From Candidatus Woesearchaeota archaeon (GTDB taxonomy: Archaea > Nanobdellota > Nanobdellia > Woesearchaeales > GW2011-AR4), in the NCBI GenBank assembly GCA_016187465.1, contig JACPJQ010000007.1, forward strand, positions 62,001 to 126,000: 64,000 nt of DNA. The letters run 5' to 3'. A program made the position numbers and the translations under genes. This document shows positions 44,692-53,273 of the stretch, piece by piece (the first letter of the stretch is position 1; every line of letters starts with the position of its first letter). The notes below the pieces were generated by a model that was not told where the DNA came from, did not search any database, and saw only the letters and a list, made by a program, of their open reading frames with translations.

Positions 44692-45743
44692 CTTAATCTC
44701 TCATAAGCTTCCTGCAAGGTTACAAATTTGACCTTATCATAATTTTTTGCAAACAATATGAATTCTTCCAAGTCTTTCACTGCCTTTGTCGGCCTTCCGT
44801 CTAGATAAGTCGCTTCAGAACTGTGGGTTATAACGACAAATGGAAACGGCTTATTGGATCTGTCGGCATTTTTGTAATATTCAGCACATGCCTTGTTCAG
44901 CAATACAGAGTTTACAGGGTCTGCCCTTAATTTAAGCCCAAAAAATTCAAAAGTAGCGATAGGAATTTCCATATTACCTGAATCGCCTGAGGCAGCTGCC
45001 TGATAATTGTCAAGGTTTAATTTCCAAGGGTAATGTGTGCTTACCCTGCTCCAATCATATTTCATTGCATCATTTGTGTGACCTTTTATTCCTGGAGTTG
45101 CAGAGCTGTCTATCTTGAACCCTGCTTTGCCCAATGCCTTAGCTCCGTCGGAATCCAATGCCCAGTTGCCCCACCTGAAGCTTGTCAGTTTTTCTGCTGC
45201 CTTGTTTCCAAGATGCTGCCTTACCAGTTCTTTGGCAGCGTTTATAATTTGCAGTTTTTCCTCATAATCGTAAAAAAAAGCGCTTGTAGCCTTGAATTTT
45301 CTCGAAAGCTTTTTTTGGATGGCTAAATCCGAGTCCGGATGCAAATGCAGGCCGATTTCATGTCCATTTTTTATTGCAAAGCCAATCTCTTTTTTTATTT
45401 TATCGTACTCTTTTCCTTTGCTTGAAAAACAGTTTGTCGAGAGAAAAAAGGTAGCTTTAACCTTATGCTTATCAAAAATCTTTGTTAGATTTCTTATGCC
45501 GCTCGAATACCCGATAAAAGCCGTTGGATTTTCCCTCTGCCAGATCCGCCTTTCATCTTTACCCACATAGCCCGATTCAGAGTCAACAGTTAGAACAACA
45601 AAAAACTGGTGGTTTTTTTGACTGGTTTCGTTACCTAGATTTTCTACCTTGACTCCGAAATCTAATGATTTTAAGATAGCTTTTCCAAAAGATGTGGAGA
45701 AAAACCTGTACAAAAACAATTTTATTGTTAATCTTATTTTCAT
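44688..45743 (-). CDS. Polysaccharide deacetylase-like (NodB-type) protein
   Basis: 351 aa. An N-terminal hydrophobic/basic stretch (MKIRLTIKLFLYRFF) may be a weak anchor. The core has VVLTVDSESGY (first motif, acidic residues), KATFFLSTNCF, the metal-binding GHEIGLHLHPDSD, RWGNWALDSDGA, and a late FVVITHSSEATY with His. This is the NodB/CE4 fold. Its start overlaps the stop of the GT4 gene (ATGA). The two proteins probably tailor the same glycan. Confidence 0.78.
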   Translation of the reverse strand: MKIRLTIKLFLYRFFSTSFGKAILKSLDFGVKVENLGNETSQKNHQFFVVLTVDSESGYVGKDERRIWQRENPTAFIGYSSGIRNLTKIFDKHKVKATFFLSTNCFSSKGKEYDKIKKEIGFAIKNGHEIGLHLHPDSDLAIQKKLSRKFKATSAFFYDYEEKLQIINAAKELVRQHLGNKAAEKLTSFRWGNWALDSDGAKALGKAGFKIDSSATPGIKGHTNDAMKYDWSRVSTHYPWKLNLDNYQAAASGDSGNMEIPIATFEFFGLKLRADPVNSVLLNKACAEYYKNADRSNKPFPFVVITHSSEATYLDGRPTKAVKDLEEFILFAKNYDKVKFVTLQEAYERLS

Positions 45744-46948
45744 TTCAGCAAGTCTCCATAAATTTCCATAAATTGATTTGAAATCTTATCCCAAGAATAG
45801 CTTTTCCTTACCAATTGCGCTGCATTTCTTCCTAGCTTTCGCGCTTTAGATTTGTCTTTTAACAATGTTAGTATGGCTTTGGCTAATTCGGCAGAATTTC
45901 TCTGCTCGACTAATAATCCATTGTAATTGTCTTTTATAATAAAAGGTATTCCCCCAACTCTTGTGCCTATAACCGCACATCCGGATGCCATGGCCTCCAA
46001 AAGCGACAGCCCAAGAGCTTCTGTGCCTGTCTTGTTTGAAAGCGAGGGGAGGATGAAAATATCGGCAAAATTATAGTATTTCGTAATCTCGGCAGACTTC
46101 ATAGAGCCCAAGAATTCGACATGTTTTTCCAAATGATTGCCAATGACGATATCCTTCAATATTTTTCCGTAGGGGCCTTCCCCTATAACCAAGAGTTTTA
46201 TGCTATGACTATACTCAATCACATCTGGCATGGATTCGATAAGATACTGCAAGCCTTTTTGGTCGCTTAATCTGCCGACAAAAAGCATTACGGTACTTTT
46301 TCCGTATTTTTTTGGTTTTCTTATGTTTCTCGGCTTAAACAGATTCATATCAACCCCCATAGGAATCATTTTAACTTTTGATGAATATTGAGGAAATCTT
46401 TGCAATAACTCTTTTTTTGTTGCTTCGCTGTTCACTGTTATGAAGTCAGCATTTTTAATGACAAAATGCTGCATATTTTTGAAAAATGCGCTTTTTAGGG
46501 GGAACAAATCGCTTCCGTGCACGCTGACCAGCAATGGAATTTTACGAATTTTCTTCAGAAAAACCCCTATCAAGCCCTGAGGAAGAATCCAGTGCGCATG
46601 CATCATTTCAATTTTTTCTTTGTTTATTAGATGATGGGCTGCGGTAAATTCAGACATTATCAGAAAGGGCATTTGTATTTTTGCCAGAAAGCTGCTTTTC
46701 ATATTGGGTATAATGCCGCCTCCATAGCAAAGTTTCTGCAGGCTTTCGGGCTTGAAATAGGCAAATCTCCTTATGTCCATCCCGGCCATATCTCCCATTT
46801 TTGCAGCTCCCTTGTGATGGGGAGCCAGAACTATGATTTTGTACCTTGAAACCAGCTCTTTAGATAAATTGTATACAAATCTGGGAGTTGAGTCATTTTC
46901 CCATCTTGGGAAGGTTGTTGCTAAAACCAGCACGCTTTTCTTAACCAT
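45740..46948 (-). CDS. GT4 family glycosyltransferase
   Basis: 402 aa GT-B enzyme with VLATTFPRWENDSTPRFVY at the start, MHAHWILPQGL and SVHGSDLFPL in the acceptor domain, then VMLFVGRLSDQKGLQYLIE and the donor-site GTEALGLSLLEAMASGCAVI (EX7E acids present). It precedes the deacetylase gene with a four-base overlap. A TATA box (TTTTTAAATAAAT, about 46970-46983 on the minus strand) lies about 28 bases before the ATG. Confidence 0.9.
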   Translation of the reverse strand: MVKKSVLVLATTFPRWENDSTPRFVYNLSKELVSRYKIIVLAPHHKGAAKMGDMAGMDIRRFAYFKPESLQKLCYGGGIIPNMKSSFLAKIQMPFLIMSEFTAAHHLINKEKIEMMHAHWILPQGLIGVFLKKIRKIPLLVSVHGSDLFPLKSAFFKNMQHFVIKNADFITVNSEATKKELLQRFPQYSSKVKMIPMGVDMNLFKPRNIRKPKKYGKSTVMLFVGRLSDQKGLQYLIESMPDVIEYSHSIKLLVIGEGPYGKILKDIVIGNHLEKHVEFLGSMKSAEITKYYNFADIFILPSLSNKTGTEALGLSLLEAMASGCAVIGTRVGGIPFIIKDNYNGLLVEQRNSAELAKAILTLLKDKSKARKLGRNAAQLVRKSYSWDKISNQFMEIYGDLLK

Positions 46949-47005
46949 AATACCGTAAATATTGTTATTTATTTAAAAATTTGTCCAAAAGACGCCAATA
47001 GGCAA

Positions 47006-47018
47006 CATTTTTAAATCT
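47006..47018 (+). promoter_or_regulatory. TATA box for the CDP-sugar operon
   Basis: CATTTTTAAATC is centred about 26 bases before the ATG at 47038, back-to-back with the promoter of the divergent GT4 gene. Confidence 0.6.
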
Positions 47019-47037
47019 TGATTCATACCATTTGTAT

Positions 47038-47751
47038 ATGGAAGTGGTGATTCTGTGCGGGGGGAAGGGTACAAGGCTAAGCGAGTACACACAGGCAATT
47101 CCCAAGCCTATGATAGAGATAGGCAGCAAGCCGATATTGCTGCATCTCATGCAATATTACGCCAGCTTGGGGCACAAAGATTTTATACTGTGCCTTGGCT
47201 ATAAAGCAGATAGAATAGAGGAATATTTTAGAAAGGTAAATTTGAAGGGCCTTAATGTCCAGACCGTAGATACAGGAGAAAACTCAAACAAGGCTGAGAG
47301 GCTGTTAAAGGTAAAAGATAAAATAAAAGGGAGTTCATTTTTGGTGTCGTATGGGGACGATGTAAGCGACGTGGATATAAATGAAGTGATAAAATTCCAC
47401 AATAAAAATAAAAAGGTAGTGACTCTTATAGCAGTGCCGTTGGTATCCCAGTTCGGTATTATTGAATTAAACAAAAAAAATGAGGTGACGAGCTTCAAAG
47501 AAAAGCCAAAGCTTGCTCATTTCATGAATGGCGGGTTTTATGTTATGGATAAGAAAATTTTTAATTATATTAAAAAAGGATTTGACCTTGAGAAGGAGAC
47601 TTTTGAGGGGCTTGCAAGGCAACGCCAGATTGCTGCATTCAAGCACGAGGGGTTTTGGAAGTCTATGAACACGCTAAAAGACGTTATAGAGCTGAATGAG
47701 TTGTATGGAAATGGCAGTGCGCCGTGGTTGAAATGGACTGGAAAGGAATGA
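47038..47751 (+). CDS. Sugar-1-phosphate nucleotidyltransferase, RfbF (glucose-1-phosphate cytidylyltransferase)-like
   Basis: 237 aa from the ATG at 47038; a TTG six bases earlier is in frame. VVILCGGKGTRLSEYTQ with IPKPMIEIGSKPIL is the activation motif. MQYYASLGHKDFILCLGYKA and FMNGGFYVMDKKIF are the particular forms I associate with RfbF. It would make CDP-glucose from CTP and glucose-1-phosphate. The next gene encodes an RfbG-like dehydratase, which supports CTP over UTP or dTTP. Confidence 0.83.
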   Translation: MEVVILCGGKGTRLSEYTQAIPKPMIEIGSKPILLHLMQYYASLGHKDFILCLGYKADRIEEYFRKVNLKGLNVQTVDTGENSNKAERLLKVKDKIKGSSFLVSYGDDVSDVDINEVIKFHNKNKKVVTLIAVPLVSQFGIIELNKKNEVTSFKEKPKLAHFMNGGFYVMDKKIFNYIKKGFDLEKETFEGLARQRQIAAFKHEGFWKSMNTLKDVIELNELYGNGSAPWLKWTGKE

Positions 47752-48698
47752 ATGTGCTTGTCACAGGCGCTGACGGCTTTATAGGAAGCCATGTAGCGAA
47801 AGAATTAGCGGAGAAAGGCGCAGAAGTCACTACAATAATCAGGGATATAAAAAAAAGAAGCAATGTAGACATACTTGGCTTGAAAAGCAAGATAAACATC
47901 ATACACGGGGACATTATTGACTATGAATGCTGTGAGAGGGCAATTAATGAATACGGCATTGAGTTTTGCTTTCACATTGCAGCTCAAACAATTGTAGGCA
48001 TTGCGAACAGAAGCCCTTTGTCAACTTTTGAATCGAACATCAAGGGAACGTGGAGCTTGCTGGAAGCGTGCAGGCTGTCAAAAAGCATCAAAGGAATGAT
48101 AGTTGCTTCCTCAGACAAAGCTTACGGACAGCAGGAAAAATTGCCCTATAAGGAAGGTTTTCCGCTTAATGGCTATTTTCCTTATGATGCTTCAAAAGTT
48201 TGCACAGAAGTCCTTGCGAGATGCTATTTCATGAGCTACAACCTGCCTTTAGCGATAACAAGGAATGCAAACACATACGGGCCTGCGGACATGAATTTCA
48301 GCAGAATAATCCCTGATGTGATCATAAGGCTGATAAAAAACGAGCAGCCTGTCATAAGAAGTGATGGCACACCGGTAAGAGATTATATGTACGTAAAGGA
48401 TGCTGTCAGCGCTTACATGATTCTTGCAGAGAATTTACACAGGAAGGAAGTAATCGGGAAGGCTTTTAATTTTGGCACCAATAAGCCTATAAGCGTGCTT
48501 AATCTTTACAAGAAAATAATAAAATTAATGGGCAAGAAAGTAGAGCCTGAAATACTTGGCTCTGCAAAAAATGAAATTGACAGGCAGTATCTTGATTCTG
48601 CAAATGCAAGGAAAGTGCTAAAATGGGAGCCAAAATATGATCTGGATTCTGGCTTGAAGGAGACAATTGAGTGGTACAAGAACTTTTTCTCAAAATGA
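47733..48698 (+). CDS. SDR, CDP-glucose 4,6-dehydratase (RfbG)-like
   Basis: 321 aa from the ATG at 47733 (MDWKGMNVLVTGADGFIGSH), because RfbG proteins have a W-x-GK-x-V-x-VTG start. A GTG at 47724 and an ATG at 47748 are alternatives. Active-site VASSDKAYG and PYDASK (Tyr and Lys kept) match the 4,6-dehydratase branch, and LPYKEGFPLNGYFPYD is typical. It would turn CDP-glucose into CDP-4-keto-6-deoxyglucose, a precursor of 3,6-dideoxyhexoses. Only a paratose-epimerase-like gene at 450 suggests later steps. It overlaps both neighbours. Confidence 0.82.
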   Translation: MDWKGMNVLVTGADGFIGSHVAKELAEKGAEVTTIIRDIKKRSNVDILGLKSKINIIHGDIIDYECCERAINEYGIEFCFHIAAQTIVGIANRSPLSTFESNIKGTWSLLEACRLSKSIKGMIVASSDKAYGQQEKLPYKEGFPLNGYFPYDASKVCTEVLARCYFMSYNLPLAITRNANTYGPADMNFSRIIPDVIIRLIKNEQPVIRSDGTPVRDYMYVKDAVSAYMILAENLHRKEVIGKAFNFGTNKPISVLNLYKKIIKLMGKKVEPEILGSAKNEIDRQYLDSANARKVLKWEPKYDLDSGLKETIEWYKNFFSK

Positions 48699-49780
48699 AG
48701 ATTCTTGTTATTATGAAGCGTTTTGGCGCAAACAAAGATATGGTTGGAGAAAATTTCGGAAGGCAGATAAGGCTTTTCGAGAATCTTGCCAAAAAACATG
48801 AAATTGACTTTTTCTGCCCTGATTATGTAAAAAAAGAGTCCAAAGCAATAACAAGAGACGGGATAAGGTATATCATAATGCCTGTTTCGTTGCTTTCGGT
48901 TTTTTCTTTTTATGGTTCTTTAAAGAAATTGATAAAAAAAGAAAGATATGATGTCATTATTGCTTCCACTGATTCTTTGATTGGAATAATTGGACATAAA
49001 CTTTCAAAAAAATTTGGCATACCTTTGGTTTATGATCTTCAGGACAATTTTGAGTCATACGACACGTACAGGATACCCTTCGTTAAATATTTTGACAGGA
49101 AAGTCCTGAAAAAGGCAGATGCGGTCATTACGGTAAGCGACTCATTAAAAAAGTATATTTCTAAAATAAGGAGTGGGCCAATTTATACTATACAAAACGG
49201 GACTGATTTGAATCTGTTTAAAATTACAGATAAAACTACAGCCAGAAAAAAATTAAAGCTTCCTTTGAAGGCCAAAATAATAGTTTTTATAGGCCATGTA
49301 GAAAAACTGAAGGGCGGACAAATCCTCATTGATGCGTTTGACATAATAAGAGAAGGCTATCCTGATACATATCTTTTGCTGAGCGGAAAAATCGGCAGTG
49401 ACATCAATATAAACAAAAAAAATGTTATCTATAGGAAGTTTCCGAAAAGAGAGGAAGTCGTGCTTGGGATTAATGCAGCAGATGTTGCAGTTTTGCCTAA
49501 TCCGGTTAACAGCTTCACAAAATACTGCTTTCCTTACAAGCTTCTTGAGTACATGGCGTGCAACGTTCCCATAGTGGCTACTGATGTAGGGGATGTATCC
49601 GAATTGCTTGGAAAATATGAAGGATCATTATGCAAACCGGACGATGCTTTTGACTTGGCCAAAAAATTGATTGCAAAGCTTCAATTTGATGGCAGAGTCA
49701 ATTATAGGAAAGGTTTGGGGAAGTTTGACTGGAGAATTCTATCAAGAAAACTTGATGAAATTTTAAATGATTTAAAATAA
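48695..49780 (+). CDS. GT4 family glycosyltransferase
   Basis: 361 aa from the ATG at 48695, which overlaps the preceding stop (ATGA); the upstream GTG at 48671 would lie inside the SDR gene. N-terminal MKILVIMKRFGANKDMVGEN, LVYDLQDNFESYDTY, IQNGTDLNLF and IVFIGHVEKLKGGQILIDA lead to a donor site FPYKLLEYMACNVPIVATD. It should transfer the sugar made by the two upstream enzymes, or a later residue of the same chain. Confidence 0.87.
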   Translation: MKILVIMKRFGANKDMVGENFGRQIRLFENLAKKHEIDFFCPDYVKKESKAITRDGIRYIIMPVSLLSVFSFYGSLKKLIKKERYDVIIASTDSLIGIIGHKLSKKFGIPLVYDLQDNFESYDTYRIPFVKYFDRKVLKKADAVITVSDSLKKYISKIRSGPIYTIQNGTDLNLFKITDKTTARKKLKLPLKAKIIVFIGHVEKLKGGQILIDAFDIIREGYPDTYLLLSGKIGSDININKKNVIYRKFPKREEVVLGINAADVAVLPNPVNSFTKYCFPYKLLEYMACNVPIVATDVGDVSELLGKYEGSLCKPDDAFDLAKKLIAKLQFDGRVNYRKGLGKFDWRILSRKLDEILNDLK

Positions 49781-49822
49781 ATGGTTAATTTTTGTTATAA
49801 TGAATGATTTATACCAAAATAG

Positions 49823-49837
49823 AAACATTTATATATG
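49823..49837 (+). promoter_or_regulatory. TATA box for the sulfate-activation operon
   Basis: AAACATTTATATATG is centred about 60 bases before the ATG at 49893, so a leader of about 30 bases is expected. Confidence 0.6.
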
Positions 49838-49873
49838 AATATTATTCACTTTTTTATTACAATTATTCACTTT
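49837..49873 (+). promoter_or_regulatory. Operator-like direct repeats at the wHTH-pyruvate kinase promoter
   Basis: ATTATTCACTTT occurs at 49841-49852 and again at 49862-49873, exactly 21 bp apart (two helical turns), between the TATA box and the start codon. The first copy is preceded by the palindrome GAATATTATTC (49837-49847). The position fits repression by the winged-helix domain encoded just downstream. Confidence 0.5.
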
Positions 49874-49892
49874 AAATCAATTTGGAATAAAA

Positions 49893-51572
49893 ATGAACAA
49901 CTTGCAGGCTGTGTTTGAGTTTTTGTATAAGAATCAGGAGGATAGGCATAACATAAATCAGCTAGCCAAGCTAGTCAACATAAGCGTTGGCAGTGCATTC
50001 AAAATATTGAAAAATCTAAAAAATGGTAACTATGTGGAAGTTATTTATGAAAAAAATTCCACCTATTACAAGATAAAGTTGAGCGACAAATCCAGGGAAT
50101 TTTATTACCAAATTATGATGGACATTAACCAAGGAGAAAAGAAAAAAACAAAGATAGTAGGGACAATAGGACCTGCTTCCAACAATCCAAAGATAGTAAG
50201 AAGACTGATTGATAACGGCCTTGATTGTATTAGAATAAATGCTTCACATTGTGACGAGAATTCCGCGCTTCAGTTAATAAACACCATAAGAAAAACTTCT
50301 TCAGAAATTCCAATAATTTTGGATATACCTGGACCAAAAATAAGATTGAATAACCTTAGCAAATCACTAGAAATAAAAAGTGGGGATATAATAAAATTTA
50401 AATTTAAAAAATCTGGCGATGATAGTTTGTTATTGGACACCCCTTTGCATAAATTTGTAAGTAAAGGTCACAGGATTCTAGTCGACGACGGAAAGATAGA
50501 GCTTAGGGTTTTGGGTTCTAGCAAAAGCTCCATATCATGCCAAGTGCTGAACAACGGGATACTAACGAAAAGCAAGGGACTAAACTTCCCGGATAGTTTT
50601 GTGGATTACGGAGACATGTCGGAAAATGACAAGTTTTGGATAAAGTTTGCTATGAAAAATGACATAGATTTTATAGGAACATCATTTGTAAGATCACAAT
50701 CAGACATAAAGAAACTGAACAGGGTGCTGGGTTATGATAGTCTAAAAGAAGTTGTTGGCGGGAAAATAAAAGTTATAGCCAAAATAGAGACAAAGGAAGC
50801 TATAAAAAACTACAAAGAGATAATTAGCGAAGCATACGGAATAATGATAGACAGGGGCGACCTAGCCTCAGAAACTAGGTTTGAGATAATACCTAGGTTA
50901 CAGAAGATAATCATAGAAGAATGCAACAGACAAGGCAAGCCGGTAATAATTGCTACTCAGATGCTGGATTCTATGGTAAGCAATCCCCAACCTACAAAGG
51001 CTGAAATTTCTGATATAGCGAACTCTGTACTTGACGGCGCTTCATGTTTAATGCTATCTGCTGAGACCGCAGCAGGAAAATATCCATTGGATGCCGTAAA
51101 AACTATGTCCAAAGTGATTAGAGAGGTTGAAGGAGAGATAGTAAAGAAGAATTTTAGTCCAGATCGCAATGTCACATTTACGGACTGCATAGTCAACGCA
51201 ATATCAGAAATAGACAAAATGCTTCGCATGGACGCAATATTAGTTATAACATCTGGAGGGTATACGGCGAGAATGCTTGCAAGCAAAAAATTAAGGCCAA
51301 GGATAATTGCCATAACAAATAAAGAAAAAGTGTTTAGACAGATGCATATTTTATGGGGAATAACTCCTATGAAAATAGCTGCTGATTTGGAAGATATAAC
51401 AAATAGGGAAAAAGCTGCGGCAATAACGGAAGCGATAAAAAAAGGATTTATAACTAAAACTAGTCTTATAATCTTAACAGGTTCTGTATTTCATTTTAAA
51501 TCGAAAAGAACTAACATGATTGAGATGCACAAGGTTAATGAATTTTTGGATTTTGTAAAATCAAATGGGTGA
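49893..51572 (+). CDS. Winged-helix domain fused to pyruvate kinase
   Basis: 559 aa in two parts. Residues 1-80 form a winged helix: VFEFLYKNQEDRHNINQLAK, the recognition-helix segment ISVGSAFKILKNL and a wing with VIYEKNSTYYKIKL. Residues 84-559 are a full-length pyruvate kinase (PEP + ADP to pyruvate + ATP): TKIVGTIGPAS (86-96), R114/N116/S118/H119 in CIRINASH, LDIPGPKIR, IAKIET (K297, E299), RGDL (D323), IATQMLDSM (T355), and the C-terminal domain SGGYTARMLASKKLRPRI. Key catalytic residues are kept, so activity is expected. The start of ATP sulfurylase overlaps its end by 8 bases. The fusion suggests a metabolic enzyme that also binds DNA or senses its own operon. Confidence 0.9.
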   Translation: MNNLQAVFEFLYKNQEDRHNINQLAKLVNISVGSAFKILKNLKNGNYVEVIYEKNSTYYKIKLSDKSREFYYQIMMDINQGEKKKTKIVGTIGPASNNPKIVRRLIDNGLDCIRINASHCDENSALQLINTIRKTSSEIPIILDIPGPKIRLNNLSKSLEIKSGDIIKFKFKKSGDDSLLLDTPLHKFVSKGHRILVDDGKIELRVLGSSKSSISCQVLNNGILTKSKGLNFPDSFVDYGDMSENDKFWIKFAMKNDIDFIGTSFVRSQSDIKKLNRVLGYDSLKEVVGGKIKVIAKIETKEAIKNYKEIISEAYGIMIDRGDLASETRFEIIPRLQKIIIEECNRQGKPVIIATQMLDSMVSNPQPTKAEISDIANSVLDGASCLMLSAETAAGKYPLDAVKTMSKVIREVEGEIVKKNFSPDRNVTFTDCIVNAISEIDKMLRMDAILVITSGGYTARMLASKKLRPRIIAITNKEKVFRQMHILWGITPMKIAADLEDITNREKAAAITEAIKKGFITKTSLIILTGSVFHFKSKRTNMIEMHKVNEFLDFVKSNG

Positions 51573-52713
51573 ATCGAAGCCTTATGGCGGAAAATTGGTA
51601 TCTAGGAGGATTGATAAAGGTGCAGATACAACCTTTGATACTAGGATAAATATAGACAGGGATGTTTTGCTTAACATCGAGCAGATAGCAACAGGTGTTT
51701 TCTCCCCTCTTGAGGGATTTATGAACCGAGAGGAATTCGAGTCCTGCATCGATGATATGAGACTTCCAAATGGCTTGATCTGGCCATTGCCGATAGTTTT
51801 GCCGGTATCTGAATTAATATGTGATGATATAAAAAGCAAAAATGCAAAAAAGGCTGGCCTGTTTTACGAAAGTAAGCTGCAAGCTATTTTAAAGATAGAT
51901 GGCACATTTAATTTGGATAAAAGGAGTAGTGCAAAAAAAATATTTGGGACTGATGAAACTAATCATCCTGGAGTTAGAAAGTGGCTTTCCCAAAGCGATT
52001 ATTCAGTAGGAGGAGAGATAAGCCAAATTACGCCTATGAAATATGATTTTCCAGATTATATGTTTACTCCTTTACAAACTAGAAAAATGTTTAGAGAGAG
52101 GCGATGGAAGACTATATGCGGCTTTCAAACAAGAAATGTTCCGCACAGAGGACATGAAAATCTGCAAAGGATAGGCTTGAGTGAGTGCGACGGTCTGTTT
52201 ATACAACCCTTAATTGGCTGGAAAAAAAGAGGAGATTTCAAGCCTGAAGCAATTATAAGAGCTTACAGGGAGCTCGTACAGTATTATTACCCAGAAAATC
52301 GTGTAATTTTGGGGACTCTTTCAACCGCTATGTTCTATGCAGGACCGAAAGAGGCAATTTACCATGCCATTATAAGGAAAAATTTTGGCTGTACTCATTT
52401 TATAGTTGGGAGAGACCATGCCGGGGTAGCCAGCGATGGAAAAAGCTATTATGGTTTGGATGAAGCATGCCGAATCTTTGATAATATAGAGCAAGAATTA
52501 GGGATAAAAACTATAAGAGTGGATACTGTTTACTATTTCAACAAAAAAAAAGATGGGATTGTTGAGTCTTTGCACGGTTTAAATAAGGAGGATTATCAAA
52601 TTATAAGTGGGTCAACGGTTAGAGACATATTAATAAAAGGCTTGAAGATAAGCCCTGGATTAATGAGACCAGAGGTGGCAAAAGTCATTAGCAAAAAGGA
52701 CTTGATTTCATAA
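51565..52713 (+). CDS. sat: ATP sulfurylase (sulfate adenylyltransferase)
   Basis: 382 aa enzyme making adenosine 5'-phosphosulfate (APS) and PPi from ATP and sulfate. The nucleotide-site motif is FQTRNVPHRGHENLQ (Q188-T-R-N, H194, H197), followed by LIGWKKRGDFKPEA, FIVGRDHAGVAS and YGLDEA. LNIEQIATGVFSPLEGFM is the N-terminal family signature. The family pattern QTRNPxHxxHE has V-P in place of P-x. It overlaps pyruvate kinase by 8 bases and is followed after one base by APS kinase, so the mRNA encodes activation of sulfate to PAPS. Confidence 0.94.
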   Translation: MGESKPYGGKLVSRRIDKGADTTFDTRINIDRDVLLNIEQIATGVFSPLEGFMNREEFESCIDDMRLPNGLIWPLPIVLPVSELICDDIKSKNAKKAGLFYESKLQAILKIDGTFNLDKRSSAKKIFGTDETNHPGVRKWLSQSDYSVGGEISQITPMKYDFPDYMFTPLQTRKMFRERRWKTICGFQTRNVPHRGHENLQRIGLSECDGLFIQPLIGWKKRGDFKPEAIIRAYRELVQYYYPENRVILGTLSTAMFYAGPKEAIYHAIIRKNFGCTHFIVGRDHAGVASDGKSYYGLDEACRIFDNIEQELGIKTIRVDTVYYFNKKKDGIVESLHGLNKEDYQIISGSTVRDILIKGLKISPGLMRPEVAKVISKKDLIS

Positions 52714-52714
52714 A

Positions 52715-53257
52715 ATGAAAACTAAAATAGGGTGGACCATATGGTTCACAGGACTGCATGGCGCCGGAAAAACGACAATTGCCAAAAAACTGGCAGATAT
52801 ATTAAGGAAAAAAAATTTTCCGGTAATCCTGCTTGACGGAGATGAATTAAGGAGAAGCGTATCATCAGATTTGGGCTATTCTTTAGATGAAAGGAATAAA
52901 CACATGAAAAGAGTAGCTGATGTATGCAAGGTGATTTCAGAAAATGGTATTCTTGCTATAGCGTCAGTTGCTTCACCTACGGAAAAATCCAGAGCCTACG
53001 CAAGGCAGGTAATCAAAAATATGTTTTTAGTTTACGTAAAATGCCCCCTAGATGTGTGTGAAAAACGGGATGTGAAAGGGCATTACAAAAAAGCCAAAGA
53101 AAGAAAAAAAGGATTTGAGTATTTTATATCTATTTCCTCAGGCTATGAAGAGCCTAAAAGTCCTGACATCATTCTTAACACCGATAAAGAGTCTGTTGAA
53201 GAATCAGTCAATAAGTTAATAACAAAGCTTAAAGAAAAAAGGATAATAAACTTTTAA
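52715..53257 (+). CDS. cysC: Adenylylsulfate (APS) kinase
   Basis: 180 aa. The P-loop GLHGAGKTTIAKKLAD (13-28), LLDGDELRRSVSSDLGYS, ERNKHMKRVADVCK, VYVKCPLDVCEKRDVKGHYKKA and GYEEPKSPDI are the standard APS-kinase blocks. The enzyme phosphorylates the 3'-OH of APS, giving PAPS and ADP. PAPS is the donor for sulfotransferases; its presence rather than a PAPS/APS reductase points to sulfation of a glycan or lipid rather than sulfur assimilation. Pyruvate kinase in the same operon can recycle the ADP. Confidence 0.93.
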   Translation: MKTKIGWTIWFTGLHGAGKTTIAKKLADILRKKNFPVILLDGDELRRSVSSDLGYSLDERNKHMKRVADVCKVISENGILAIASVASPTEKSRAYARQVIKNMFLVYVKCPLDVCEKRDVKGHYKKAKERKKGFEYFISISSGYEEPKSPDIILNTDKESVEESVNKLITKLKEKRIINF

Positions 53258-53273
53258 TGTTCATTCATAAAAA

